Source of the DNA: a virus
Virus record (IMG/VR): IMGVR_UViG_3300037459_000161
Location: 1 to 59,721 of that record
DNA: 59,721 bases
Reading direction: 5' to 3' (one strand)
Positions 50,627 through 59,383 of this stretch are shown in pieces (position 1 is the stretch's first letter; the number at the start of each line of letters is the position of its first letter). The position numbers and the translations under genes were made by a program. The notes beneath the pieces were generated by a model. It did no database searches and had not been told where the DNA came from. It saw only the letters and a program-made list of their open reading frames with translations.

Positions 50627-50844
50627 TACGATTTTTTACTCTTCATAAAATCTACAAAACTACTACTTGATTTGTCAGATTCTTCTTCAATTTCTTCTTC
50701 ATCTACATAAACTGCATGTTTATTATGTTCAACAATTCGCGCTGCTTGATCGTCGGGCAATTCTTTTATTTCATCTTCTTTATAACTAAAATTGTAAGAA
50801 CCAAAATATTGACGACCCTTGCGATTAAATTTAATTTTTCTCAC
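50626..50844 (-). CDS. small virion-region protein
   Basis: 72 aa, strongly acidic middle (EEEIEEES), basic start. It lies directly after a strong terminator in the leftward direction. Function unknown. Confidence 0.5.
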   Translation of the reverse strand: MRKIKFNRKGRQYFGSYNFSYKEDEIKELPDDQAARIVEHNKHAVYVDEEEIEEESDKSSSSFVDFMKSKKS

Positions 50845-50868
50845 TTGAATACCTCAAATTAACGGGTT

Positions 50869-50902
50869 AAAAGTTGGGGGCGAATTAACGCCCCCAACTT
50901 TT
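50869..50902. terminator. strong bidirectional intrinsic terminator
   Basis: Perfect 14-bp stem AAAAGTTGGGGGCG/CGCCCCCAACTTTT with a 6-nt loop (AATTAA) and T-runs on both sides. It lies just after the decoration gene in the leftward transcript, so only part of the transcripts should continue into connector and tail genes. Confidence 0.85.
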
Positions 50903-50905
50903 TTC

Positions 50906-51319
50906 TTACGTGATTTGTGCGGCAACAGGCTTGATTACAGGGTTGCTAAGAATGCAAACAGCACCATGAATCATAGAAGTCCATGCAGCAGTTTCAATAT
51001 TTTGCAAACGCAAAAACCGTTTCTTGCCTTTATAACCAAATCTGAAAACTGCATCATCTTCTCCAGCAAGAACTGTCGGTGTCGATCCAATTAAATCGCC
51101 AGCAGCAACATCGTTTTCTTCTCCACCAAAAGTAATCACATCGGATTCCTCAAGTTGGAAATCAATAGTTCCAGTACCCAAGGTTCCAGAAAAGATTGCA
51201 AAAACAACCGATTCAAAACCAAGAGTATCAATTACAGAACCATCAGCAATTGCAGTAGCAGCAACCGGAGTAATTGCCATTGCAATTTTTACTTCTGAAT
51301 TTAGATCAAATTCTGCCAT
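50906..51319 (-). CDS. capsid decoration-type protein
   Basis: 137 aa, beta-rich (VFAIFSGTLGTGTIDFQLEES, AVFRFGYKGKKRFLRL), directly after the major capsid gene and just before a terminator, as expected for a highly expressed decoration or head protein. Family not established. Confidence 0.55.
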   Translation of the reverse strand: MAEFDLNSEVKIAMAITPVAATAIADGSVIDTLGFESVVFAIFSGTLGTGTIDFQLEESDVITFGGEENDVAAGDLIGSTPTVLAGEDDAVFRFGYKGKKRFLRLQNIETAAWTSMIHGAVCILSNPVIKPVAAQIT

Positions 51320-51337
51320 CTTGATTATTCCTTTTTA

Positions 51338-52606
51338 TTAAGCTGTGAGCTTCAGCAGTTTGATTGCTTCAGGCAAATTAACCAAACCTGTTACCCATCG
51401 GTTCATAGTAAACTCAATGATTGCCTTTTTCTTAAGTGTAAATTCATCTCGAATAACACTCAAACCAACTCTATCAACAATCGTATAACCACGTCGGAAA
51501 TCACCATAAGCAAGTGCAAAAGCATCTGTTCCTTCTTCTGGCATAGAAGGAGCAAGAATGTACCGACTACCAGCAAGTGTATTTGCTTTTGGTCCATTCA
51601 ACCCAGGTAACCACAAATACGAACCAGTTGTTGATTTCTTTAGTCTAATCTGTGCAAGTGTTTTTCGAGTCATAACAAACACAGGATTGTAACCAACTTT
51701 CAATTCACCTTGAATTTCAATAGGATCATCTTCATCAATTATACTAGAACCAGCACTATCCAAAGCGGCAGCTTGAAGAATTGCATCAACTGTAAATCCA
51801 GCAGGTTGTTTATGTCCAGTTCCGGCAACAAATCCATTACCTTCACCGAATGCAAAAGCTTCGCCTGCATCACTAGTAATTTCGGATTCCATATCGAATT
51901 GCGAATCCATTAGTTGATCTTTTGTAATCGGAGTTGTAAACGTTTGTCGGAACGGAGTCACCGTGATAGATTCATAACTTGAAGTTGAATCTCCACCTTC
52001 TTCCGCTTCACCTTCAAACGTTGCAATAGGAATTGTATTCCGAATTGCCATTTCCATAGATTTACCACCAATAGAACGCACACGCGCGACACCACGAATT
52101 GCGTCTATTTCAGTAATCTTTTTTACAATGATATTATCAAGTTCCGTCGGAACAAGAATTCCACCATCAACAGCAGAGTCAGAACGAAGTAAAGCTTTTG
52201 TTTCAACAGTCAATTCATTGTCAGGAGTTTTACAAAAAGTATTAATTGCTTTGTACTCTTCTGTTTCCTTAAATGCATCAGGATCAACTTGAGTCAAACG
52301 TTCATGACCACGAGCAATCTCTGTTTCAAGATCATCAATTTGAGTTTTGACTTCTTTTGCTCGTTTCTCGTCTGCTTCTTTTTCTTCTACTCGAAGAGTT
52401 TTAATATCTTTCAAGTCTTGTTCAAGATTTGCAGAAGCTTGCTCAAGAGCAGTAAACTCTGCACTCTTCTTTTCATATTCATCACATACAGCAGTAATTC
52501 GTTTTTCTTTATCCTTATCAAACTGGGGAGTGTTCCCCTTTGTTTCAAAGTCTGAGCGAAGTTCGGTAATAGCAGTCATTACCTCTTCGTTTGTAATTTC
52601 AGGCAT
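51338..52606 (-). CDS. major capsid protein (HK97 fold)
   Basis: 422 aa. The first about 115 residues are a charged coiled-coil scaffold (delta domain), followed by the typical start of mature subunit (DSAVDGGILVPTELDN) and HK97-like core (GKSMEMAIRN, LWLPGLNGPKANTLAG). It follows the prohead protease gene, with the delta domain as the expected substrate. Strong ribosome site AAGGAAAA. Confidence 0.9.
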   Translation of the reverse strand: MPEITNEEVMTAITELRSDFETKGNTPQFDKDKEKRITAVCDEYEKKSAEFTALEQASANLEQDLKDIKTLRVEEKEADEKRAKEVKTQIDDLETEIARGHERLTQVDPDAFKETEEYKAINTFCKTPDNELTVETKALLRSDSAVDGGILVPTELDNIIVKKITEIDAIRGVARVRSIGGKSMEMAIRNTIPIATFEGEAEEGGDSTSSYESITVTPFRQTFTTPITKDQLMDSQFDMESEITSDAGEAFAFGEGNGFVAGTGHKQPAGFTVDAILQAAALDSAGSSIIDEDDPIEIQGELKVGYNPVFVMTRKTLAQIRLKKSTTGSYLWLPGLNGPKANTLAGSRYILAPSMPEEGTDAFALAYGDFRRGYTIVDRVGLSVIRDEFTLKKKAIIEFTMNRWVTGLVNLPEAIKLLKLTA

Positions 52607-52689
52607 TTTATTTTCCTTATTAGTGGGTTTAAGTTTTGTATCGCTGAATCAGTATCGCACCGACCCACATAGCAGGATCACCCTGCCGT

Positions 52690-53727
52690 TTAAACATGAA
52701 TTTTTTTCAATTCATCTAAAATGTTTTCTGTACTTACATGCTCTCTTAAACCAGTACATTGACTGGTAATAAATTGAGCAGCACCTTTAGAAAATGCGCC
52801 ACAATCTTTCAATGCATTTTCAAGATCTCTTTTGTCAAATGTTTTTACTTCAATAGAATTAAAAAACGCTTTTGAATCTGATGCAAAAGGAGAAACAATT
52901 CCCATTTTTGCATAGTACCTTTCTATGTGTTGAATAACTCCAGCCCTATCTGCTTCAGGTAAACCATCACTTTTATCCAACATTGCTTTTGCAGCCTTGA
53001 AAATTGCGCGTGGATTAGCTTGTATTTTTCCATCGACAACATCAGCAATTAAAAATTTGTAACTATCAAAAGTTTCTTGCTTATCAGAGTTAAACCAAAG
53101 ATACGCATTCTTGAATTCAGTAGTTGGAACTTCATTTGAATTTGTTGTTTCTTTAATTCTAGAAGTTGCTGCACTAGGATTCCATATAGCCATTCGATCC
53201 ATTAAATCAAGATCTTGAAAAGGTACAACTGCTTTTAATTCAAATGTTGCATCTCTATGTAATGGTTCTGGTGTATAGCTACCCTCAATAATAGTTGCTT
53301 CAAAAATTTCTCTAACACCTTTTGTAATTTCATCTTTTGTAGCAATAAATCCAATTGATAAATCTGTAAGTACACCTTGTCTACCGAGAGCAAAAGCTTC
53401 TCTACCTAACTGAGTTTCAAGATTAATTTCTCCTATAACTTTCAACCCAACTAGATCTTCTACAACATGCTCAATCGGGAAACCACCAACGAGACGACCA
53501 TGATTATCATTCATTCTAATCATTCTATTGTTTCTGCTTTTATGTTCTTGAATAGAATTTTTAAATGCCCCAACATGAAATCTATCAGGAATTCCAAAAC
53601 GCCCACCTTGATCTGGTGTCCATCTCGCTAAATAACCTTCAAGAATTCCTAATTCAACTCCATCCCTATGAAGAGACTTGATTTCATCAGCAGATCCGCC
53701 GAAGTTTTTAGTTTCCATTACAGACAT
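52690..53727 (-). CDS. prohead protease (HK97 family, U35)
   Basis: 345 aa. Protease domain in the first half: RMNDNHGRLVGGFP with the catalytic His and GVLTDLSIGF with the catalytic Ser. The C-terminal half (about residues 195-345) is an extra domain of unknown role, perhaps a scaffold. The stop codon lies inside a GTTTAAAC at 52688. Confidence 0.8.
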   Translation of the reverse strand: MSVMETKNFGGSADEIKSLHRDGVELGILEGYLARWTPDQGGRFGIPDRFHVGAFKNSIQEHKSRNNRMIRMNDNHGRLVGGFPIEHVVEDLVGLKVIGEINLETQLGREAFALGRQGVLTDLSIGFIATKDEITKGVREIFEATIIEGSYTPEPLHRDATFELKAVVPFQDLDLMDRMAIWNPSAATSRIKETTNSNEVPTTEFKNAYLWFNSDKQETFDSYKFLIADVVDGKIQANPRAIFKAAKAMLDKSDGLPEADRAGVIQHIERYYAKMGIVSPFASDSKAFFNSIEVKTFDKRDLENALKDCGAFSKGAAQFITSQCTGLREHVSTENILDELKKIHV

Positions 53728-53736
53728 TTTAAATCC

Positions 53737-55683
53737 TCAATCCCACGGGATTTCGATTACTTTACCATCGCGCGCCATTTGATTTACTTCCTCTGTAATA
53801 CTCGCGCGTAAATTTTTTCTTGCATCTGATTCATCTTTAGGACCACGAACATCAAGAACAACTTCCAAATAAATATTAATTGTCTCTGCGCTAGGAACAG
53901 CACGAACTATTGCTTTAATTTCTATACCCCTTCCCTTTGCAATAAAATCATCCCACAATTGTTGATTCTTAATTACTAATTTACCTTTTACTGTTTCAGC
54001 TATTGTAATTGGCGGTTGCCCTTTACCAAAAACTAAACGGAAAGAATCAAAAACATCTCCATCTTTTAATATTTGTTCAGTTGTTCTTGAAACATTTGCA
54101 TGAATAATTTTAATAACAGATTCATCAATTTGCCTACCGATTTTTGCACCGCGAATTTTTGCGCGTACTAAAGCAGTTTCAGTTTCTACAGTTACGTAAT
54201 TTGCATTGATTACATAACCTTCATCCATAAATGATTTCAATTTATTTCTAAATTTACTTACTGAATAACCACCAGTTTGATCTAGTGTTGCATTCGCACG
54301 TAATTTTGTAGTTCTTGCAATAATTTCTTTTCCTATAAAACTTGATTCTTCATGTGCCATCCCAGCGGCATTTCGATTATTAAATACTCCAGTCTTTTTA
54401 CCTTTTACAGCACCATTTCTAAATTCAGGAAGAAAACCTTTTATTTCGTCAATATTAATTTTTACAGAACGATGTAAACGTTGTAAACCAAGGCTAGACT
54501 TACCAGAAGCACTACCACCACCAATTAACTGAAGTTCTGGAGTAACACCTTCAGCAACTGTTCTAGCGCCTCTCATAACTTCATCTATGATTTCTTTATG
54601 CAAAGCTTGCCTTTTTGCTGTCCACTCACCCCAAATTGTTTCGCCTCTTTCATCGACACCAACTTTATGACGAAACATTTCCATTGTTCCATCTCTACCA
54701 ACATCTTGAGGTTTCACTAATCGTTCTTGAATAAATGTTTGTGGATGTGCATCATCTATTAAATTTCGAGTTAATCCCTCTCTACCTGTATCAAAAATAT
54801 CTCTTTCTCTTACTGAGCGAATATCTTGTGCAGCTTCTTTGATATCGTAAGTTGCACTACATCTACATTCAGCAACATTACCAATTGAAGCACCTAAAGA
54901 AGTGTCAGCAGGAAACATTAACTTTTCACCACTAACAATAAAAGGTTCATGACTAAATACTCTCTGTTCAGCCAATAAATGATTAAACTTACTTCGTTTA
55001 TCAAGTGGTGTTCTTACATCTGAGTCACTAATGTTGTGCCACTCTTTAAAAGTTTTAGAAGTTTTGCCGCCAGTAATCGAAGGTTCTTCACCTCGCATAA
55101 TTTGAATTTGAGTAAGTTTCGCAGTTTCGGCGGTAGCATTTGTGTTTAAACGAGCTATTCCTTTCGCGCGCCCATTAACTTTAATTCGAAAAATTGTACC
55201 AGTAGCCTCAGCAATATTTAATTCTTCAACTTGAACTAATGACGTTACATCTGCACTTTCCTTTGCTAGTCTTAATGCAAGTGCTGCTTGTTTTTTAGAA
55301 GTGTTAGTAATTCGCCTAGCTTGATCTGCTGCTCTTAACCTGAAATTTCTCGCGACAACCAAAGGTACACCCTGAGTAGTCGCAGCTTTAATTTCAAGCA
55401 CACTTTTCGTTTCACCCAAATCATTAATTGCATCTTCAACCCTATTTATTGTTAATCTTGTAAAAATTTTACCAACTGTCAAAAAATGATCGTTCAACAT
55501 TCTTTCAAGTTCTGGCGACATAGCATTTAAGTTTGGAATTCTTCCATTCCTAGCTACACCACGAACAATAATAGTTGTCTGTTTTTGTTCGAACCGATTC
55601 CATCGAACAAGAAATTCTTTTTCAAGTCTAAGTTTGAATTGCCGATCTACTTTTATTTGAGTTTCTGTGCTGTAACTAGGCAT
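53737..55683 (-). CDS. Mu gpF-like head morphogenesis protein fused to zeta-toxin-like kinase
   Basis: 648 aa. N-terminal half matches MuF minor head proteins (KEWHNISDSDVRTPLDKR, about residues 213-278, ends with AECRCSA). From about residue 385 a P-loop kinase domain follows: LIGGGSASGKSSL, then INIDEIKGFLP and ATLDQTGGY as in zeta-toxin kinases that phosphorylate UDP-GlcNAc. The start ATG overlaps the portal stop. MuF-toxin fusions are known as polymorphic toxins; the packaged protein could be injected with DNA. Confidence 0.75.
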   Translation of the reverse strand: MPSYSTETQIKVDRQFKLRLEKEFLVRWNRFEQKQTTIIVRGVARNGRIPNLNAMSPELERMLNDHFLTVGKIFTRLTINRVEDAINDLGETKSVLEIKAATTQGVPLVVARNFRLRAADQARRITNTSKKQAALALRLAKESADVTSLVQVEELNIAEATGTIFRIKVNGRAKGIARLNTNATAETAKLTQIQIMRGEEPSITGGKTSKTFKEWHNISDSDVRTPLDKRSKFNHLLAEQRVFSHEPFIVSGEKLMFPADTSLGASIGNVAECRCSATYDIKEAAQDIRSVRERDIFDTGREGLTRNLIDDAHPQTFIQERLVKPQDVGRDGTMEMFRHKVGVDERGETIWGEWTAKRQALHKEIIDEVMRGARTVAEGVTPELQLIGGGSASGKSSLGLQRLHRSVKINIDEIKGFLPEFRNGAVKGKKTGVFNNRNAAGMAHEESSFIGKEIIARTTKLRANATLDQTGGYSVSKFRNKLKSFMDEGYVINANYVTVETETALVRAKIRGAKIGRQIDESVIKIIHANVSRTTEQILKDGDVFDSFRLVFGKGQPPITIAETVKGKLVIKNQQLWDDFIAKGRGIEIKAIVRAVPSAETINIYLEVVLDVRGPKDESDARKNLRASITEEVNQMARDGKVIEIPWD

Positions 55684-56962
55684 CAGGATTCTCAATAAAA
55701 TCAGGATCATTATCTTCGATTGAAACGTCTGTACCGACGGGGATCAAACTTGCTTGTTTGTAAATTTGATCTCCACCTTCATAACCTTCTCTATTAATCA
55801 AGGCTCTCAATTCATTATCAGATTCAATCGCCAAAGAAGCACGAACTTTCAATTCTTTATTCCGTCTTGAAACTAATGCAGATACTTCGTCAGGGTCAAA
55901 TGTTATACGCGCGCGTTTAGGATCAATTCCATATCGAGGTAAAAGATCCATACCAATAGCGCCGAAAATTCGTCTTGATAACGGAATAACTGCATCATCA
56001 TATAATGCTACTTTACCTTCTTGATAGTTATTCAAAGTTTGTCTTTCGTCAGTAACAAGAGGTAAAGGAACATTATATTGTAATGCTACAGCTTTGATTG
56101 CCATCTTTTGCAAGTTCGCAAAATCCATATCTCGATTATTAATACCAACTTCTTTAATTGTCAGTTCACCACCGGCAGTAACTGCAATTGTTCCTGCTTC
56201 GTCTGCGCCTGAATATTGTGACTTAACTCGATTTTTAGTGATATCAAAATCTTCTTCGTCCATATCTTGTTCATAGTGAAAAATTAACGACAACCTTCCA
56301 CCTTTTTCAAGTAACGAAACATTATGCCGCCCACCTAAAATGTGTTGCCTGATTTCTTTCGACGCTGCAAGTAATGGAGATTGACCGTTTAAACGCGCGT
56401 TACTTTTCGTCGAATACATTCTAATGTGTGCTAAGTTTCGCAATCCACCATCGGAATATCTAAGAATACCATTCTTGATATTTGGTTTATAAACGCCGGA
56501 AAGTGTATTCCCCGAAACGTTCATACTTGTAGGTATTCCTCCAGGACCTTCTATGATTGAAACGTTTTTCATACTAATCGGTTCAATTGCTAACGGTGGT
56601 CTACGAAAACCTCCCAAAGTTATATACGAACATTCTCCTGTGATTAAATATTCTTTTGCTAGAAATTCTAATAACAATTCCTTAGAAAAATAAGGCGAAG
56701 GTTTATTTATCAAGTCAATTACAGGATGATCTTTTATCACTTTGTTATCAATTAACAACATTGGTTCTAATACAGAAAATGGATTTGTAATCATCCCTAT
56801 AGGTACACTAACAGACGTAGACTGTTCAAATAAAGAAAGAGCAGAAGAAGCACTAATAGCTGTGCCACTACCAAGAGAAAAGAAAGAACCAAGTTCTATA
56901 GACTCACCTAGAACACCAGATTTTCTTTCAACTTTTTGATTTTGATATCCGAACCATCCCAT
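55676..56962 (-). CDS. portal protein
   Basis: 428 aa. Portal ring subunit. Recognised by LINKPSPYFSKELLLEFLAKEYL, GEAYIT-like YITLGG, and the C-terminal QTLNNYQEGKVALYDDAVIPL of HK97-type portals. It nucleates prohead assembly and binds TerL. Neighbours (MuF, protease, capsid) are canonical. Confidence 0.85.
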   Translation of the reverse strand: MGWFGYQNQKVERKSGVLGESIELGSFFSLGSGTAISASSALSLFEQSTSVSVPIGMITNPFSVLEPMLLIDNKVIKDHPVIDLINKPSPYFSKELLLEFLAKEYLITGECSYITLGGFRRPPLAIEPISMKNVSIIEGPGGIPTSMNVSGNTLSGVYKPNIKNGILRYSDGGLRNLAHIRMYSTKSNARLNGQSPLLAASKEIRQHILGGRHNVSLLEKGGRLSLIFHYEQDMDEEDFDITKNRVKSQYSGADEAGTIAVTAGGELTIKEVGINNRDMDFANLQKMAIKAVALQYNVPLPLVTDERQTLNNYQEGKVALYDDAVIPLSRRIFGAIGMDLLPRYGIDPKRARITFDPDEVSALVSRRNKELKVRASLAIESDNELRALINREGYEGGDQIYKQASLIPVGTDVSIEDNDPDFIENPDA

Positions 56963-57028
56963 TAAATAAACTCAATCACCTTTTTAAATCTTCGCCTCCA
57001 ACGATCTTTTAAAAATGCGTATCTTATA

Positions 57029-57048
57029 CCCGCGCGCGCGCTCGCGCG
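57029..57048. repeat. alternating CG tract
   Basis: About 20 bp of almost pure alternating C and G with one CT step, between the portal gene and a small membrane gene in a very AT-rich intergenic. Potential Z-DNA; largest of many CGCGCG clusters in this genome. Confidence 0.85.
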
Positions 57049-57058
57049 TATGTACCAT

Positions 57059-57244
57059 TTATGCGTTTTTTGCTTGGCCATTATTTTGTCCCACTACATT
57101 AACTGTATCTAGAATAAATTGAACAACTTTGTCATCGTTTTTATTTGGTGTAAACTGCGCAGCAATTGCAAATGCACCAATAAATTCAAGTACAACTAAG
57201 TAATTAGTAGATATCCAATTAAATGTACCTGTAATGAATTCCAT
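57059..57244 (-). CDS. small membrane protein
   Basis: 61 aa from the ATG after AGGGGAACAG. Hydrophobic helix YLVVLEFIGAFAIAAQF, then a polar tail. Holin-like size, but it lies among head genes, so the role is open. Confidence 0.5.
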   Translation of the reverse strand: MEFITGTFNWISTNYLVVLEFIGAFAIAAQFTPNKNDDKVVQFILDTVNVVGQNNGQAKNA

Positions 57245-57252
57245 CTGTTCCC

Positions 57253-57657
57253 CTAAATCCAACCAAAAACTACGTCGGCGGAATAAGTCATTGATTCTAC
57301 ATCTGCTACATCAAGCCAAATTCTTAATGGTGTACCAAGATAACCTCTTGCGTTCTGTCCATCTATATATCCAGCAACAGCATCAGGTTGTCCGAAAAGT
57401 ATATTTAAAGTATCTGCACCAACTGGGGTAAATGCTGATTCTGAAATTCGATTAATCCAAGCAAGATTTGGTTCAGCAGCCATTCTAGGCCCAATCCCAA
57501 CTTTATGTTCTTGGAGTCGAACAATCATTGATGGTGTACCAGCAGCAGTTACATTTAAATATAAACTAAACCAAGAAATATCTTTTGGTAAAATAAGAAA
57601 TTGTTCTGTTATTCTTGCTGCTAGAGGTAACCATGCAAAACTTTCTGTTCTAGACAT
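57253..57657 (-). CDS. structural-like protein
   Basis: 134 aa, beta-rich (ISWFSLYLNVTAAGTPSMIVRLQEH) resembling small virion or decoration proteins, located directly beyond the portal. Family not recognised. Confidence 0.5.
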   Translation of the reverse strand: MSRTESFAWLPLAARITEQFLILPKDISWFSLYLNVTAAGTPSMIVRLQEHKVGIGPRMAAEPNLAWINRISESAFTPVGADTLNILFGQPDAVAGYIDGQNARGYLGTPLRIWLDVADVESMTYSADVVFGWI

Positions 57658-57667
57658 TAAAAACTCC

Positions 57668-57862
57668 TTAGTGTAACCAAATTTCTTCGAAGTAAATCAT
57701 CTCACCATTTTCGTCATTGAATATAACTAGTCCAGTTGAAGTTGGGCCAGCATCTGCATTAGCAGAAGCACATGAAACACAAACTCGTTTACGCATAATC
57801 GAATTACATCGAATGCATAAATCTTCATAATGATCGACTACTTCGTTAATCGGGACTAGCAT
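57668..57862 (-). CDS. small zinc-binding protein
   Basis: 64 aa with CIRCNSIMRKRVCVSC, a compact four-Cys knuckle. Overlaps the upstream DUF6527 gene by 17 nt. Function unknown. Confidence 0.55.
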   Translation of the reverse strand: MLVPINEVVDHYEDLCIRCNSIMRKRVCVSCASANADAGPTSTGLVIFNDENGEMIYFEEIWLH

Positions 57863-58151
57863 TTTCTACCTGTGGAACATCTACAGTAGTTCCAGCTAAA
57901 TCATGTGTGCAATCAGAAAGAAATTGTATTTTTCCTTCTTTAACAAATGAGTGGCATCTTTGGTTATCAAATCGAACTAATAAAGATGGACTAAAAGTCC
58001 CAAGAATTAAATCACCATCCCATTTCCAAACTGGTTTATTAGGCGGTGTACATCTAGTTCTAAATGAATGTGCAAAATCACAACCAGGACAATGAAATAC
58101 AATATGATCTTCATTATCATGTTCGTGTTTTTGAAAACGCGCATCACCCAT
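57846..58151 (-). CDS. DUF6527 family protein
   Basis: 101 aa. CHSFVKEGKIQFLSDCTHDLAGTTVDVP is the hallmark of DUF6527, common in phages; two Cys/His sets suggest a zinc-binding fold. Molecular role not known. Confidence 0.7.
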   Translation of the reverse strand: MGDARFQKHEHDNEDHIVFHCPGCDFAHSFRTRCTPPNKPVWKWDGDLILGTFSPSLLVRFDNQRCHSFVKEGKIQFLSDCTHDLAGTTVDVPQVENASPD

Positions 58152-58213
58152 TATGTATTCCGATGCCTATTTAGACGAATCCAAATTGTATATTTCAATT
58201 TATCAACTGTCAT
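58151..58213 (-). CDS. 20-aa peptide
   Basis: Short basic ORF bridging two genes: its ATG follows the upstream stop directly and its stop overlaps the next start (TAATG). Possible coupling peptide. Confidence 0.35.
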   Translation of the reverse strand: MTVDKLKYTIWIRLNRHRNT

Positions 58214-58387
58214 TTATCCAAACCTAATAGCTAAAATTCCAGCAATCAAACATGCAGTTGCCCATAACCAAATTTTACCAATACTTGCACGAGTCTTGAA
58301 AATATCTGCTAACAATGCAGCATTTAATTCATCTTCTCTACCAATCCATAAATCGGGTCGATATTTACTAATGCCATTAATACTCAT
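58214..58387 (-). CDS. tail-anchored small membrane protein
   Basis: 57 aa with a C-terminal hydrophobic helix (IWLWATACLIAGILAIRF). Amphipathic N-terminal half. Might serve in lysis. No family assignment. Confidence 0.5.
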   Translation of the reverse strand: MSINGISKYRPDLWIGREDELNAALLADIFKTRASIGKIWLWATACLIAGILAIRFG

Positions 58388-58475
58388 TTTGGAAATCCTA
58401 TTCGCAAAAGAAAATTACAAAAAATATTTACGCAGCGATTCCACACACGAATGAGTTCAAACATATTAAATCTGA

Positions 58476-58655
58476 TTACATACTTACAGGACCACATACA
58501 CCACCCCAGTTGGGATAGACCCCCTTGAACCAGCACCCGAACGCCTCGGGTACTTTATCGTCAGAGATTTCGAGCACGTCGCAGTAATGATCGAAGTTGG
58601 CGAAATCCCCGGTGTGGCAACCAAGACATATAAACGGATTTGCTAAAGCACTCAT
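58476..58655 (-). CDS. Cys-rich small protein of unusual base composition
   Basis: 59 aa (MSALANPFICLGCHTGDF ...), with paired Cys and Trp residues. The DNA is clearly more GC-rich than everything around it (e.g. near 58490-58610), suggesting recent transfer. Function unknown. Confidence 0.5.
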   Translation of the reverse strand: MSALANPFICLGCHTGDFANFDHYCDVLEISDDKVPEAFGCWFKGVYPNWGGVCGPVSM

Positions 58656-58678
58656 TATACTTCCTTCATTTTATAAAA

Positions 58679-58813
58679 TTAATCACCAGTAATTAAATCA
58701 ATAGTTCTACATTTCCATGTTCTATCTTCTGCTAATTCTTTTTCACAATCCTTGATCGTACTTGCACAGCCAATGAAAAATAAAAGAAAAATTAAAATTG
58801 CAATTACTTTCAT
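58679..58813 (-). CDS. small lipoprotein, o-spanin-like
   Basis: 44 aa: hydrophobic signal (VIAILIFLLFFIGC) with a lipobox ending FIGC, then a short polar tail with two Cys. Ribosome site AAGGAATA. Rz1-like outer-membrane spanins look like this, but the gene is far from the endolysin. Confidence 0.55.
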   Translation of the reverse strand: MKVIAILIFLLFFIGCASTIKDCEKELAEDRTWKCRTIDLITGD

Positions 58814-58918
58814 TTTATATTCCTTTCTATATATCACTTTTATGATTAAAATTTTTCATTGAATTTTTTAACATTATTTTTTCCATTATAATTTAGAACG
58901 CACCAAAGACATTTAATT

Positions 58919-59254
58919 TCAAATCCTATCTATTGTCGCTCCAGTATTAGACATTAAAAAACAACATCTTGCAGGAGCAACCAATCTATGAATATAATTA
59001 TATTCATCTTTTCGTGTTATAAAAAGTACATGCCCAATTGTGTCACCTTCTACTTTTCTATCTTCGTCAGGTGCTTGAAAATCTACAACAGTAGTAATAC
59101 GAATATCCATATCTTTTACAGTTGCATTTGGTGCATCACAATCTTGAAGTGGATCATCAAAATGTTTTACAATAAAACTTTCAACCAAAATTATTTCACT
59201 TATATGAGTAATCCATTGTGTTCTATCATGAGTACATATTTTTAAAGTTGACAT
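58919..59254 (-). CDS. hypothetical protein downstream of terminase
   Basis: 111 aa, alpha/beta, three Cys. It follows terL in the leftward direction after a terminator-like hairpin. No family recognised. Confidence 0.55.
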   Translation of the reverse strand: MSTLKICTHDRTQWITHISEIILVESFIVKHFDDPLQDCDAPNATVKDMDIRITTVVDFQAPDEDRKVEGDTIGHVLFITRKDEYNYIHRLVAPARCCFLMSNTGATIDRI

Positions 59255-59354
59255 ATCTTTCTACCTCTCTATCTATTTGTCTTTGGTACGTTCTATCTAA
59301 ATTTTTTCATTAGAATTTTTTTCAAAAAATTTTAGTTCAGAATTTTCTCATAGT

Positions 59355-59383
59355 GAAAAGAGCCTGGTTCTCTGGCGCAGGCG
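59355..59383 (-). terminator. terminator-like hairpin after terL
   Basis: On the leftward RNA, GCCTG and CAGGC pair across an 11-nt loop and are followed by CTCTTTTC. It lies between terL and the gene at 58919. Next to it is CGCAGGCGGGGGT, a 13-mer also present at 3267-3279 in the iteron element. Confidence 0.45.

Noticed and set aside
33260-57000. Mu-like transposable prophage
   Set aside because: Tail genes are Mu-like, but no MuA/MuB transposase, no ends and no repressor were found; replication genes indicate theta- or rolling-type replication.
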